DNA from: Bin5 sp965218625
Lineage (GTDB): Bacteria; Chloroflexota; Anaerolineae; Caldilineales; Caldilineaceae
DNA: 64,000 nucleotides
Direction of reading: 5' to 3'
Assembly: GCA_965218625.1 (NCBI GenBank)
Contig: CBDCLG010000014.1
Location: forward strand, 62,001 to 126,000
Every line of letters starts with the position of its first letter. The first letter of the stretch is position 1. Both the position numbers and the translations under genes were made by a program. This document shows positions 1 through 8,399 of this stretch, piece after piece. Under the pieces are notes generated by a model. The model saw nothing but the letters and a program-made list of their open reading frames with translations, made no database searches and was not told the origin of the DNA.

Positions 1-584
1 AGCGCCACCAGCCGGCTTTCGTCCGATTCCGCCAAGCCGGTCTCTTCCACGGCGACGTCCAGGTAGTCCGGCCCCAATTCGTAGCGCAGGTCGAAGGCGA
101 GCGTGTCGCCTTTCATTGTGTAGCGGACGGTTGCGCCGCGGGCGGCCGGCTCAATCTTTATCTCGCTGACTTCGTTCGCGGTGTCCATGCGGCGGGCATG
201 CAGGCCGGTGCTGGTCGTGGTGAGCACAAACAGCACCGAGTCGAAAATGCCGCGCAGGTTTTCGGCGATCTGCTCTCGGTCGGGCAGGACGGGATTGCTC
301 AACCAGACGCGCGACACGCGCAGGTCATGCACGCCGATCTGGCCAGTGCGGGGCTGAATATAGAGCTCCAGATGGGCGCTCTTCGCCAGCAGATCGTACT
401 CTGCCGGGACGGCATCGACGATGGCCTGGGCGCCGCGCAACGGTTCCTCGTCCTGCGCCGCCACGGGGACAACCGCGGCAAGGAGCAGGAGGCAGACGAG
501 GCTGGCGCGCGCTGCGTAACGCCGGCAACGGGCGATAGGCGACCGGCGGCAGGCGCTAGAAGGAGACGATGCGGACGATCTCAT
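1..584 (-). CDS. DUF5696-like secreted protein, N-terminal part (runs off left edge)
   Basis: Open on the minus strand from an ATG at 584 to the window edge with no stop, giving about 194 residues. The N-terminus is basic (Arg-rich residues 13-26) and then hydrophobic (SLVCLLLLAAVVPVAAQ, about residues 28-44), a Sec signal peptide with an AxA-type end. The following stretch LELYIQPRTGQIGVHDLR and VWLSNP resembles the start of DUF5696 proteins, whose first beta strands read L-x-LY-x(n)-T-x-x-I-x-V ... VW-x-SNP. That family assignment is by eye and moderate. The start overlaps the end of the upstream NHL-Yip1 gene by 29 bases, so the two are probably co-translated; DUF5696 and Yip1 genes are also neighbours in Firmicutes sugar-uptake loci. 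The function is not known; an extracytoplasmic, possibly carbohydrate-related, role is inference. Confidence 0.6.
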   Translation of the reverse strand, partial: MRSSASSPSSACRRSPIARCRRYAARASLVCLLLLAAVVPVAAQDEEPLRGAQAIVDAVPAEYDLLAKSAHLELYIQPRTGQIGVHDLRVSRVWLSNPVLPDREQIAENLRGIFDSVLFVLTTTSTGLHARRMDTANEVSEIKIEPAARGATVRYTMKGDTLAFDLRYELGPDYLDVAVEETGLAESDESRLVA

Positions 585-2709
585 AGAGTACCTCACCGGC
601 GAAATTCACGACTTCGTTGCTGAGCAGACCGACCGCCAGGATGCTGCCGCCCAGCACCAAGAGACCGAATACCATCACCAGGCCGACACCCACCGTTCTG
701 CGGGCCAGGTAGTCATGGACCGTTCGGATCTCGAGCAGGAGCAGGAGGAGTACCCAGAGGTAGACCAGGCTCCAGAGGCTCTCGTACAGCCCGCGCTCCT
801 GCGCGGTCATCAGATGGCTCAGCAGCGCGACCGGCACGGCAAACAGGATATAGGGTACGAGGCAGTAGGCGGTGGTGCGGGCCACGCCGCGAAAGGTGCC
901 GGAGCCCTCGAAGAGCGCGGATACGCCGTAGTTGGCTATCGTCCATAGGGTCCAGGGCAGGACGACGCGCAGGATCTCGAGGAAGAGGTTGGCGTCTTCC
1001 CAGCGCAGCTCGGGCAGCAGGTAGACGGCCACGGGACGGTAGATACGAAACCAGTCGAGAAAGGAGCCGACGGTGGGCGTGGCGCGCATGTGGAACGCGA
1101 TCAGGGCCAGGCTGACCAGCCGCGCGGTCGCGGCGAGGGCGAGCAGGACCACGACCGGCCACAGCGATCGTCCCTGCGCCAGCCGCTCGAACGTCTGGAC
1201 GGGACGCAGCAGAACGTCCAGGAAGTGGGTGCGGAGATGAATACGCCTCTGCGCGCCCGCCGCCCGGTCGCGGGACGGCCTGAAGCGGGAGATGGCCGGC
1301 CAGACGACGATGCCCATCATGGCGGTAAAAGCGCCGGAGACCAGCCAGCCGATTATGCCGCGCATCTGTTCCTGCCGGTACTCTTTGAAGGCCAGTGAAT
1401 AGCCCAATTGGTCATGCCCCACCGTGTATTCATGCATGGCGTCGCGCCAGCGGCCGGCATGGTAGTGGGCCGCGCCGATGCCGCTGTGGGCCAGCTCATA
1501 GTTCGAGGCCAGGTCCAGGACCTGTTGCCAGGCGGCGGCGGCTTCGTCATAGCGGCCATCGAACTGCAGCGCGCTGGCCTGGTGCAGCAGCTGCGCGAAG
1601 CGGGTCGGGCGCAGAACGTAGACGGCTGCGCGGGCGACGTCCAGGACATAGAGTTGGCCGCGGCTGTCCACGTCTACTTCACTGGGAAGCTGGTACTCGC
1701 CGCGCCCGACGCCGCGGCGGCCAAATACGAGCAGGAGGTTGCGGTCCTGGTCATATTGATAGATCCGGCCTGTACTCTGGTCGACGGCGGTGACTGTGCC
1801 GTTGTCGTGAACTGTGACCGACACAAAGCGCGTCGGTTGCTCCCAGGAGCGCCGGCGCTCACCGAAAATTTTGTTTTTGTAGAGCTTTTGCTCGAGGCTC
1901 TTGTCGACGAAGATATTGGCGCCAACGGGGCTGAGCTTCTGGATCTGGCGCGATGTGGCGCCGCTGACGGCCGAATAGATGAAGCCATCAGCGCCCAGGA
2001 ACATGTCGGTGTGGGCGGTGGGATTGGCCAGGAACACCTGCTGGGCCTGCTCGTCGGTGTAGAGGAAGCGGACGAAGAGCCACCAGAGGCTGAAGGCGGT
2101 GCGGGTTGTGCCAAAGAAGCCGCGGAACTGGTTCTGCCGGTCCATGACGATCATACCGGCGCCGGAGCCTTCGAGGTAGTAGATGTAGCCGCGCTTATCT
2201 ACCAGGACCTTGTTGGGGGCGGCGGACTGGATTTCAGCCAGCAGATCGCTCTGCGGGGGGCCATACTCCTGCAGCAGCTTTCCAGCGGAGTCGATCTGCA
2301 CGATACGCCCGTTGCCGGTATCGGCGATCCAGAGCGTGTCATCGCGGCTGTCGCGGTAGAGGCCCTGCGGGGCGCTCAGATTCAACTCCGCCCCGAACTG
2401 GCGGATGACCTCTCCGCGGTCATCGAGCTCGACGATACGGTCGTTGCCGGTGTCGACGATATAGAGGTGGTCGTTGCTGCGATTGACCAGGATGTCGCCC
2501 GGCGTTTTCAGGTCGCCGATTCCCAGGGAGACGCCGTGGATGATATGGTCCAGCTCGTAGGGATCCGGCAGGGGGACGGGGCGACCTGTGCTGTCGATCG
2601 TGTAGCTGTCGTAAGGTTGGAACAGGCCCTGCGCCCCGACGGCTGACGCGGCGGCCAGCAAAAGGATGCCCGCAGCCAGCGCCGCCAAGATCCGATGGGA
2701 TCGCTTCAT
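556..2709 (-). CDS. NHL-repeat / TPR / Yip1-domain membrane protein
   Basis: 717 residues. Residues 1-26 form a signal peptide (AALAAGILLLAAASAVGAQG). Residues about 45-370 contain repeated NHL/beta-propeller blades, seen as VDTGNDRIVELDDRGEV, ADTGNGRIVQIDSAGK, VDQSTGRIYQYDQDRN and VLDVARAAVYVL. Residues about 375-435 look like two TPR units (FDGRYDEAAAAWQQVLDL, YHAGRWRDAMHEYTVG). A transmembrane helix follows near 455-475, and the last 200 residues are a multi-helix Yip1-type membrane domain. It is therefore an exported propeller tethered to a polytopic domain. The next gene downstream overlaps its 3' end. No enzymatic motif is seen; a scaffold or sensor role at the membrane is inference. 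About 290 bases without a gene precede it, up to the solute-binding protein. Confidence 0.85.
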   Translation of the reverse strand: MKRSHRILAALAAGILLLAAASAVGAQGLFQPYDSYTIDSTGRPVPLPDPYELDHIIHGVSLGIGDLKTPGDILVNRSNDHLYIVDTGNDRIVELDDRGEVIRQFGAELNLSAPQGLYRDSRDDTLWIADTGNGRIVQIDSAGKLLQEYGPPQSDLLAEIQSAAPNKVLVDKRGYIYYLEGSGAGMIVMDRQNQFRGFFGTTRTAFSLWWLFVRFLYTDEQAQQVFLANPTAHTDMFLGADGFIYSAVSGATSRQIQKLSPVGANIFVDKSLEQKLYKNKIFGERRRSWEQPTRFVSVTVHDNGTVTAVDQSTGRIYQYDQDRNLLLVFGRRGVGRGEYQLPSEVDVDSRGQLYVLDVARAAVYVLRPTRFAQLLHQASALQFDGRYDEAAAAWQQVLDLASNYELAHSGIGAAHYHAGRWRDAMHEYTVGHDQLGYSLAFKEYRQEQMRGIIGWLVSGAFTAMMGIVVWPAISRFRPSRDRAAGAQRRIHLRTHFLDVLLRPVQTFERLAQGRSLWPVVVLLALAATARLVSLALIAFHMRATPTVGSFLDWFRIYRPVAVYLLPELRWEDANLFLEILRVVLPWTLWTIANYGVSALFEGSGTFRGVARTTAYCLVPYILFAVPVALLSHLMTAQERGLYESLWSLVYLWVLLLLLLEIRTVHDYLARRTVGVGLVMVFGLLVLGGSILAVGLLSNEVVNFAGEVLYEIVRIVSF

Positions 2710-2881
2710 CTGTCCCTGTCTTTCCGCCAGGTGTCATCGGTATGACGCCATGCAGCGCCATCGCACGCGTGCGACGCGACGAGCAGTGTGACGCGTAGTG
2801 TGACGCGCGATGTGAGAAGGAGCGGTTTCACGCATCACAGGGGCAGAATCCCCGCCGCGCGCAACGCTTGCTGAGGAACAG

Positions 2882-2924
2882 CCCGGCCGGGGACAGGCGC
2901 GCCAGCGGCCTGCCCCCGGGCCGG
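2882..2924. other. Strong GC hairpin between the solute-binding and NHL-Yip1 genes
   Basis: CCCGGCCGGGGACAGGC (2882-2898) pairs almost perfectly with GCCTGCCCCCGGGCCGG (2908-2924) around a 9-base loop. It lies 70 bases past the solute-binding protein stop. Neither side has a T tract, so it is not a textbook intrinsic terminator; an mRNA 3'-end stabiliser or an attenuator between the two genes is possible. Confidence 0.45.
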
Positions 2925-2997
2925 TCCGTCACGAAATGCGGTGTATCGAGCTCACCTCGCGCGGCCCATGCCGCGGGGTCGAGATGTTGAGGATGGG

Positions 2998-4455
2998 TTA
3001 AGCCGCATCCGGGTCGATGCCGATGTTCTTGTAGTACTGCCGGCGGTAGGTTGTCGCCACCTCCTGCCACTCTTCGGCAAGCTGCTCGGGCGTGATATTG
3101 CCCGACAGCATTGTCCCCGACCTTTCGCAGAAGGACGCGGCGATTTCATCGGGGATCGTGACAAACCGATTCGAGCAGCGGATCATCACGTAGGTGGCAA
3201 GACCCAGGTCGCCCCACTCCCAGCCTACCCAGGTATGCTCGTCGTTGACGGCGCGTTTGTAGTCGGCGAAGGAGATGCCGAAGTTGCCGGCCGACTCGGC
3301 ATCGGCGACCGCAATCGGATTGTTGACGAACTCCTTGAGCCCGGAGACGTGGGCGAAGGCCTTCCAGGCGTAGATCTGCGGCTCCGGCCGGAACTGGTTG
3401 ATGCAGAACTCTTTGGCCATCTCGTGGTTCTCTTTCGGGGCCGCTGCCACTGCGCCGATCGACTGGGTCTCGTAGTAGACCATATTGTGTTTGCCCTCGA
3501 CCAGGCCCGGCATTTCGGTGAAGCCCATCAGGGGAATCGCCTCCGGCCTGCCGGCGCCGCCGGCATGCTGCAGCGCCGGCTCGGCGGCTGAGGTAGCGTA
3601 GCCCTGGTCGAAGGTCTGCCAGCCGGAGCCCTCGGGCCTGTTGCCGTCGGCCGGCGAGCAGCCGTACTCGAAGACGGGGTCAAAGTGGATCGTCTTGATG
3701 GCCTGGACCGTTTCGTCGGTCGTGAGGGTGAACTCTTTCTTCTGGTCGTCCCACCAGTGGCCGCCCAGGTCGAGAATACCACCCAGCAAACGGGCGGCGC
3801 TCCAGTGCACGAAGTTGTCGTATCCCCAGCGGACGGTGTTGCCGCTGGCATCGGTCTGGTTGAGATTGGTCAACTCCGAGTAAAAGTCGGAGTAGTTCTC
3901 TAACCATTTCCCTTCGGGGGGATAGGGGATGCGCGCTTCATCGAAATAGGGCTTCCAGTAGGTGAGGAACTGGCCGTAAGTCGAGTTGTGGAAGACGGGC
4001 GCAAAGTAGAATTTGCCGTTCCAGCTTCCGCCTTCGACGTCGGACTGAATGATGTCATCGATATCCCAATCCGAGGCCTCGATGGTGTCGTCAAGCGGCA
4101 GGAAGACGCCGCGGGCTATCTCGCCGAAGATCTTGTTGCCCAAGTCCTGGTGGATGTCGGGCGGGTTGCCGGCGGCCAGCCTGGAAAGCAGGTCCAGCCG
4201 TGCACCGGCTGCGGAGGCTTGTGTCAGCTTGATTGTGACTTCGGTCCTTGCTTCGAAGTCATCGATGCTGCCCTTGAGAATGTTCTGCCAGTTGCCCTTG
4301 TGCAGATACTCGACTTCCATCGGCTCTTCCATCGCCATATCGGCCGGCCCCTGGACTGCTGTCGGGGCGACGCAGGCGGCAGCGAGGACGCCGGCGGCGC
4401 CAACCGCTGAAAGGCGCAGAAAATCGCGTCGGCTCATCATGTTCTTCGCTTGCAT
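2998..4455 (-). CDS. Extracellular solute-binding lipoprotein (ABC sugar-type, Tat signal)
   Basis: 485 residues from the ATG at 4455, chosen because AAAGGAGAG lies 8 bases upstream; a longer open frame to 4536 lacks a ribosome site. The N-terminus carries a twin-arginine motif (SRRDFLRLS, residues 7-15) followed by AAGVLAAAC, so it is a Tat-exported lipoprotein. The body shows family 1 solute-binding features (RLAAGNPPDI, VFHNSTYGQFL, YYETQSIGAVAAAP, TPEQLAEEWQEV near the C-terminus). Such proteins deliver sugars or similar solutes to an ABC importer. No permease or ATPase gene is adjacent, so the partner must lie elsewhere or be shared. It is upstream of NHL-Yip1 on the same strand. The substrate cannot be read from sequence. 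Confidence 0.85.
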   Translation of the reverse strand: MQAKNMMSRRDFLRLSAVGAAGVLAAACVAPTAVQGPADMAMEEPMEVEYLHKGNWQNILKGSIDDFEARTEVTIKLTQASAAGARLDLLSRLAAGNPPDIHQDLGNKIFGEIARGVFLPLDDTIEASDWDIDDIIQSDVEGGSWNGKFYFAPVFHNSTYGQFLTYWKPYFDEARIPYPPEGKWLENYSDFYSELTNLNQTDASGNTVRWGYDNFVHWSAARLLGGILDLGGHWWDDQKKEFTLTTDETVQAIKTIHFDPVFEYGCSPADGNRPEGSGWQTFDQGYATSAAEPALQHAGGAGRPEAIPLMGFTEMPGLVEGKHNMVYYETQSIGAVAAAPKENHEMAKEFCINQFRPEPQIYAWKAFAHVSGLKEFVNNPIAVADAESAGNFGISFADYKRAVNDEHTWVGWEWGDLGLATYVMIRCSNRFVTIPDEIAASFCERSGTMLSGNITPEQLAEEWQEVATTYRRQYYKNIGIDPDAA

Positions 4456-4470
4456 GACTCTTCTCTCCTT
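4445..4470 (-). promoter_or_regulatory. Ribosome binding site that fixes the solute-binding protein start
   Basis: Reading the minus strand, AAAGGAGAG ends 8 bases before the ATG at 4453-4455. This places the start 27 codons downstream of the longest open frame and leaves a correct Tat signal. Confidence 0.7.
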
Positions 4471-4729
4471 TGGATGCGTGCGAATGCCGCACGCCTGGAC
4501 GCTCGCCGCCAAGGCGAGCAGTACCCATCGACACACCGGAGTCGCAACGCGTTCGTTTATGCTTTGAAAGGCATCACCCCCTTATGCGGAAGATGCCAGG
4601 TCTGACCTGGACCATCTCTTCTGATGCAGCGGGGCCGTTCGAGCCGGTCCCGGTCTATTGAATCCGGCCGGCAGACAGTTGACGGGCGCAAACACGGTGG
4701 TTACACCGCGATGGTTGCACCGCGGTCGT

Positions 4730-5551
4730 CTACTCAAATCTATACCCTGTGTCACGCTCTGCGTCGGCGATGATATCGTACATTTTGGCGATTTTCCGTC
4801 TGCGCCGCGGTCCGGCCGTGGCCAGCAGGCGTTCGCTGAAGACCATCTTGTTGAGAATGTCCCGCCTGTAGTAGCGATAACCGCCCAGGAAGGTTTCCTC
4901 CCAGCCGGGCTGCGGATGGGCGGCCCAGTCGAGGGCAAAGATGCGGCAGCCCTCGCCCGCTGCCCCCCACGACGATTTCCAGAGCCGCTGGTCGACTGCG
5001 ATGACGTCACCCGGGGTTGAAGCGATATCCACCCTGCCGGGGAGGTCGGGCGAGTTGATGTCGAGGACGCCGTCTCTTACCGCCTGGTTGAGGTCACGGC
5101 TGTACTCGGGCGTGTGGCTGGTGGCGACAATGCTCAGACAGCCCTCGCTTGCAGCGACCGGATCGCAGTAGAAGACCGTCTTCAATGTGCTGAATGTGTG
5201 CAGAATTCCGTCGACGTCGGTATGCCAGGAACTGTTTCCCGCGACCAGGCCGCCGCCGTTGCCGATGTAGAGGCTATCGGCGCCCAGCAGGCCATCCACG
5301 ACGTCGAGCAGGCGGTCATCGTCGAGCAGCGGATAGAAGACGTCGGGGTCCTGCTCGATGAACGATTCCAGATACTGGCCGCCGGTTCGATTGGCGCCGG
5401 CGCGGCTCTGCAGATGGCCGACGACGCGCATGAGCGCGCGGGCGTACCGTTCAACCTCGTCCGGTGTGAACAGTTGAGGGAAAACGGCGTACCCGAATGT
5501 CTGGAAAAAGAGTCGCTCTTCAGCAAACGGTGATGTCATCTGCCCGTTCAC
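4730..5551 (-). CDS. PhyH family protein lacking the distal iron-binding His (PhyH copy 1)
   Basis: 273 residues. The start is a GTG at 5551: its GTGA overlaps the stop of the upstream PhyH gene, and AGGAG and AAGGA lie just ahead of it. PhyH proteins are cytosolic Fe(II)/2-oxoglutarate oxygenases using a HxD...H triad. The first part is intact (SSWHTDVDG), and the Arg expected to bind 2-oxoglutarate is plausible (GCRIFALDW). The distal His is replaced by Lys: DQRLWKSSWG here against DHRLWHSSWGG in its tandem neighbour. The codon is AAA, two changes from CAC. The two proteins otherwise align along their length (YCDPV, DINSPDLPG, PGDVIA, TAGPRRR.KIAK), so this is a tandem duplicate that may have lost catalysis. 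Substrate unknown. Confidence 0.85.
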   Translation of the reverse strand: MNGQMTSPFAEERLFFQTFGYAVFPQLFTPDEVERYARALMRVVGHLQSRAGANRTGGQYLESFIEQDPDVFYPLLDDDRLLDVVDGLLGADSLYIGNGGGLVAGNSSWHTDVDGILHTFSTLKTVFYCDPVAASEGCLSIVATSHTPEYSRDLNQAVRDGVLDINSPDLPGRVDIASTPGDVIAVDQRLWKSSWGAAGEGCRIFALDWAAHPQPGWEETFLGGYRYYRRDILNKMVFSERLLATAGPRRRRKIAKMYDIIADAERDTGYRFE

Positions 5552-6348
5552 GACCGGTCCTTCTCCTGAATCCTGGCGGCCAGTTTGGCGATCTTCTGTC
5601 TGCGGCGCGGTCCTGCCGTCTCCAGCAGATGCTGGCTGTAGCCGGTGCTGTAGGGCACCACGCGCTCTTCCCATGCCTGCCTGGGACAGGAGGCCCAGTT
5701 GAAGGTGAACATGCGCCGGCCGACCTTGCCGCCCCATGACGAGTGCCACAGGCGGTGGTCGAAGGCCATCACGTCGCCCGGCATCGATGGCAACGGCGTG
5801 CCGCCGGGCACATCGGGCGAGTTGATGTCGAAGACGCCGGTCTGAGTGGCCTTGTAGAGCTGGCGGCAGACTTCGGGATGGTGGCTTCCGGGGATGACAC
5901 TCAGGCAGCCATGGCCGGCGGGGACCGGATCGCAGTAGAAGGCGGTCTTCATCGTGGGGAGAGCGTGCACGTTGGGCGAAACGCCGTTGACGTCGGTATG
6001 CCACGGCGTAGAACCGACGTACAAATTGCCGTCGTTTCCGCCGGTAAAGAGGCTGTCTTCGCCCAGCAGGCCGTCGACGATGCCCAGCAGACGTTCATCA
6101 TCGAGCAGCGGGAAGAAGAGATCGGGGTCGTGCTCGATAAATGGACTCACAACATCGCGTTTTTTGCCATCGAAATCGGCGCCGCCCCGATTGCGGCGCA
6201 GCAGGCGCACAAGCCCCTGGCCGTAGCGCTCAATTTCGTCGGGGGCGAAGAGCTGGGGGAAGGCGACAAAGCCGAAGGTGCGAAACTGGAGCCGCTGCGC
6301 GTCTGTCACGACAGGGCATTGCGTGTTACCGACCTGGTTCATCGTCAT
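5548..6348 (-). CDS. Phytanoyl-CoA dioxygenase family protein (PhyH copy 2)
   Basis: 266 residues from the ATG at 6348, with AAAAGGG about 9 bases upstream; 25 further upstream codons are open but run back towards the promoter. It shows the complete facial triad: TPWHTDVNG for the HxD and DHRLWHSSWGG for the distal His. YCDPVPAGHGCLSVIPGSHHPE is the usual PhyH strand-turn after the metal site. It probably hydroxylates an unidentified small molecule with Fe(II), O2 and 2-oxoglutarate in the cytosol. It is the first gene of a two-gene operon with the downstream copy (GTGA overlap), driven by the strong promoter at 6422-6451. Confidence 0.9.
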   Translation of the reverse strand: MTMNQVGNTQCPVVTDAQRLQFRTFGFVAFPQLFAPDEIERYGQGLVRLLRRNRGGADFDGKKRDVVSPFIEHDPDLFFPLLDDERLLGIVDGLLGEDSLFTGGNDGNLYVGSTPWHTDVNGVSPNVHALPTMKTAFYCDPVPAGHGCLSVIPGSHHPEVCRQLYKATQTGVFDINSPDVPGGTPLPSMPGDVMAFDHRLWHSSWGGKVGRRMFTFNWASCPRQAWEERVVPYSTGYSQHLLETAGPRRRQKIAKLAARIQEKDRS

Positions 6349-6421
6349 GATTGGCACCCTTTTGCACTCTGATGCGCCCTGATGCGCCTGCTTGTCCCCT
6401 TCAGGCTCCCTCTGAAATGTC

Positions 6422-6451
6422 ATTATATCAGCGCGGCAATCTCATCGTCAA
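6422..6451 (-). promoter_or_regulatory. Sigma70-type promoter for the PhyH copy 2 / copy 1 operon
   Basis: On the minus strand TTGACG (6446-6451) and TATAAT (6422-6427) are separated by exactly 18 bases. The predicted start of transcription is near 6415, leaving a leader of about 65 bases before the ATG at 6348. The rest of the 400-base gap up to 6750 shows no gene and no other structure. Confidence 0.8.
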
Positions 6452-6750
6452 TTGACTTTAATTCGTCATTTATTGGCAATTTCGCGCTGTGCGGCCGGAC
6501 AGAGTGCAAGGTGTAACGGATGCGATCGTCAACAGATCGGGCCCGGCGGTTTTCATTGCGGCGGAAGCGGGTCGTATCGCCGGCGGGGCCGAGAGGAGGG
6601 TAGTCGTTGGGCGCAAAGGAGGGCGCCGGGAAGCGAATGGCCGTTGCGCGTGCCGCTATTGCAGGGGCGTTTGCGGTCTTTTGCCTGCTGTCAGAGCAGG
6701 GGTGTCCTCAAGAAGGGGAGGAGGCAGCGCTCAGAGGCTACGCTCATATG

Positions 6751-7471
6751 TCAATCTTCGACCACATGCCTGCTCATCTTCCGGACCTGGGGCGGCATCC
6801 GGTCGCGCACGCTGCGTTTCATCAGGCGCCAATGTCCGGCGGCCGGGTCCATCCAGTGCGCGTGATAGGGGACCGACAGGCCGACGCGCTGCTGGTCGTG
6901 CGTAAGGTTGGCCCCGCCGCGGTGCCAGATACTGCCATGAAAGATGACTACGGATCCTGCCGGCCCCTCGGCCGAGACGCGATGTTCGTAGTCGACGTCG
7001 GGTCGAGGCGCCCGGCGCGAGTGGTGGCTGAAGGGGATGAGCTGGGTGCCGCCATTCTCACGGCTGAAGTCGGTCAGCATCCAGAGGCTGTTGGTGATGA
7101 AGCAGGCGTCGGGCACGGGCAGGCCGGATTGGGGAAACCAACCGACGGGCACATCGGCGTGGAAGCTCGGCGCCGGCGCGCCCGGTTTGATCCAGAGTCC
7201 GCCCACCTCGGCCAGCTGAAAGTCTGGGCCCAAGCAGGTGACGCGCCAGCTCGAGATAGACCGGGTTGGTGACGAGCGGCACGAATATATCCTGATCGTC
7301 GTTGTTCAATACGTTGCGCAGGTTCTGGACCAGTTCGTCTGCATTCGCCTGCCGGCGCATGATCTCCATCAGTCGTTTTGCCATGCGGCCCGCTTCAGCA
7401 GGAGAGATCAGGTTGTGAATGATGACGAAGCCATACTCATCCAGCTCCCTCTTCAGCTCCTCGATGTTCAC
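6751..7471 (-). pseudogene. Phytanoyl-CoA dioxygenase family protein, frameshifted (PhyH copy 3)
   Basis: The N-terminal half starts at a GTG at 7471 (AAGGAGG five bases upstream) and reads VNIEELKRELDEYGFVIIH to LARHLLGP. The C-terminal half continues in another frame from GPDFQLAEVGGLWIKPG to the stop at 6751. Removing one base in the GGGCCC run at about 7226-7232 joins them without losing a residue. The joined protein would be about 239 residues with the full triad: SFHADVPVGW and GSIWHRGGANL. Either the gene was recently inactivated or the base is a sequencing or assembly error; the coding quality on both sides is undiminished, which favours error or very recent decay. It sits alone between the two PhyH pairs. 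Confidence 0.8.
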
Positions 7472-7573
7472 AGGGGCCTCCTTGTGCGGTTCGCGTCTCA
7501 CGCGCCAGGTTGACACCGGGCCGATTGCGGTAATGCTGCCGTACGCTGTTTCAGCGCAGCGCAGGACCCGGAT

Positions 7574-8374
7574 CTAGGCCGGCTCGGCAGCATCATCGGG
7601 AATGTGCTCCCACAGCTGTTCCAGATGACGTTTGCGACTGGGCGCGGCCGTGCCGAGGAGCGGACCGCCTTGTTCGCCGAACACATCGCGTTTCGAGTAG
7701 CCATGGTTGCGAACGACTTTGAGGAAATGTTGAATCGAGTCACCCGTGTGCCGTTCGGTGAAGACCATGGTGAACATGCGGCGCCGGTCACTGCCGCCCC
7801 AGGCGCTGTGCTTGGTCGCGTGGTTAAAAACGGCCACGTCGCCGGGTTGCGTCTCCAGCGCCAGCGCCGGCACATCGCTGCCATGGATGCCGCCCCAGGG
7901 GCTATCGCCGGTCAACTCGCGATGGATGACTTCGGCATAGGGCTCGCCGGCGCGGTGGCTGCCGGGAATGACGCGCAGCGCGCCGCCGTCGCGCGTCATC
8001 GGGTCAAGGTAGATGGCAAGCTTGTAGAAGGGAATCGGCGGCGGCCATGCGGTATCGGAATGCCAGCGTGTGTCGCCCGAATAGTAGTTGGCGTCGCTGT
8101 TCCAGTACTGATAGTCGTCTCCCAGAAGGCTGGTTGCGATTCCGGCGATGCGGTCGTCGTCCAGCAGCGTACAGAGGTAGGCGTTGTGGTTGAGTCCCGG
8201 AACGACGCAGAACCTGCTTGAGCCGTCGTGTTCGGCGCCGCCGCGGCTGGTCATCAGCTCCTCGAAGGCTGCGGTGACGCGGTCGATGCGGTCGTCGAGC
8301 AGACCGGGCAGGTGCAGGTAGCCGAATGTGTCCATAAAGGCGAGTTGGTGTTGGCTAAGTTTGATAGCGGGCAT
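7574..8374 (-). CDS. Phytanoyl-CoA dioxygenase family protein (PhyH copy 4)
   Basis: 266 residues from the ATG at 8374, chosen for AGGAG nine bases upstream. The HxD is TRWHSDTAWPP and the distal His is in ATKHSAWGGSDRRR, with Arg residues following for 2-oxoglutarate binding. FGYLHLPGLLDDRIDRV near the N-terminus and RVIPGSHRAGEPYAE are typical of the family. Predicted cytosolic Fe(II)/2-oxoglutarate oxygenase of unknown substrate. It lies 25 bases downstream of PhyH copy 5 on the same strand, so the two probably form one transcript. Confidence 0.9.
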   Translation of the reverse strand: MPAIKLSQHQLAFMDTFGYLHLPGLLDDRIDRVTAAFEELMTSRGGAEHDGSSRFCVVPGLNHNAYLCTLLDDDRIAGIATSLLGDDYQYWNSDANYYSGDTRWHSDTAWPPPIPFYKLAIYLDPMTRDGGALRVIPGSHRAGEPYAEVIHRELTGDSPWGGIHGSDVPALALETQPGDVAVFNHATKHSAWGGSDRRRMFTMVFTERHTGDSIQHFLKVVRNHGYSKRDVFGEQGGPLLGTAAPSRKRHLEQLWEHIPDDAAEPA

Positions 8375-8399
8375 GATGGCGACTCCTGTGCGTTTTTGG

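Noticed and set aside
1408..2646. Long plus-strand open frame of 412 codons opposite NHL-Yip1
   Set aside because: Third-position bias of the minus-strand gene creates it; no ribosome site and no recognisable domain.
2882..2924. GC hairpin as an intrinsic terminator
   Set aside because: No T tract follows on either strand; kept only as a structural hairpin.
4453..4536. Extended N-terminus of the solute-binding protein
   Set aside because: The extension lacks a ribosome site and would bury the Tat signal 27 residues inside.
6607..7272. Plus-strand open frame of 221 codons opposite PhyH copy 3
   Set aside because: No ribosome site; the minus strand has PhyH motifs through the same bases.
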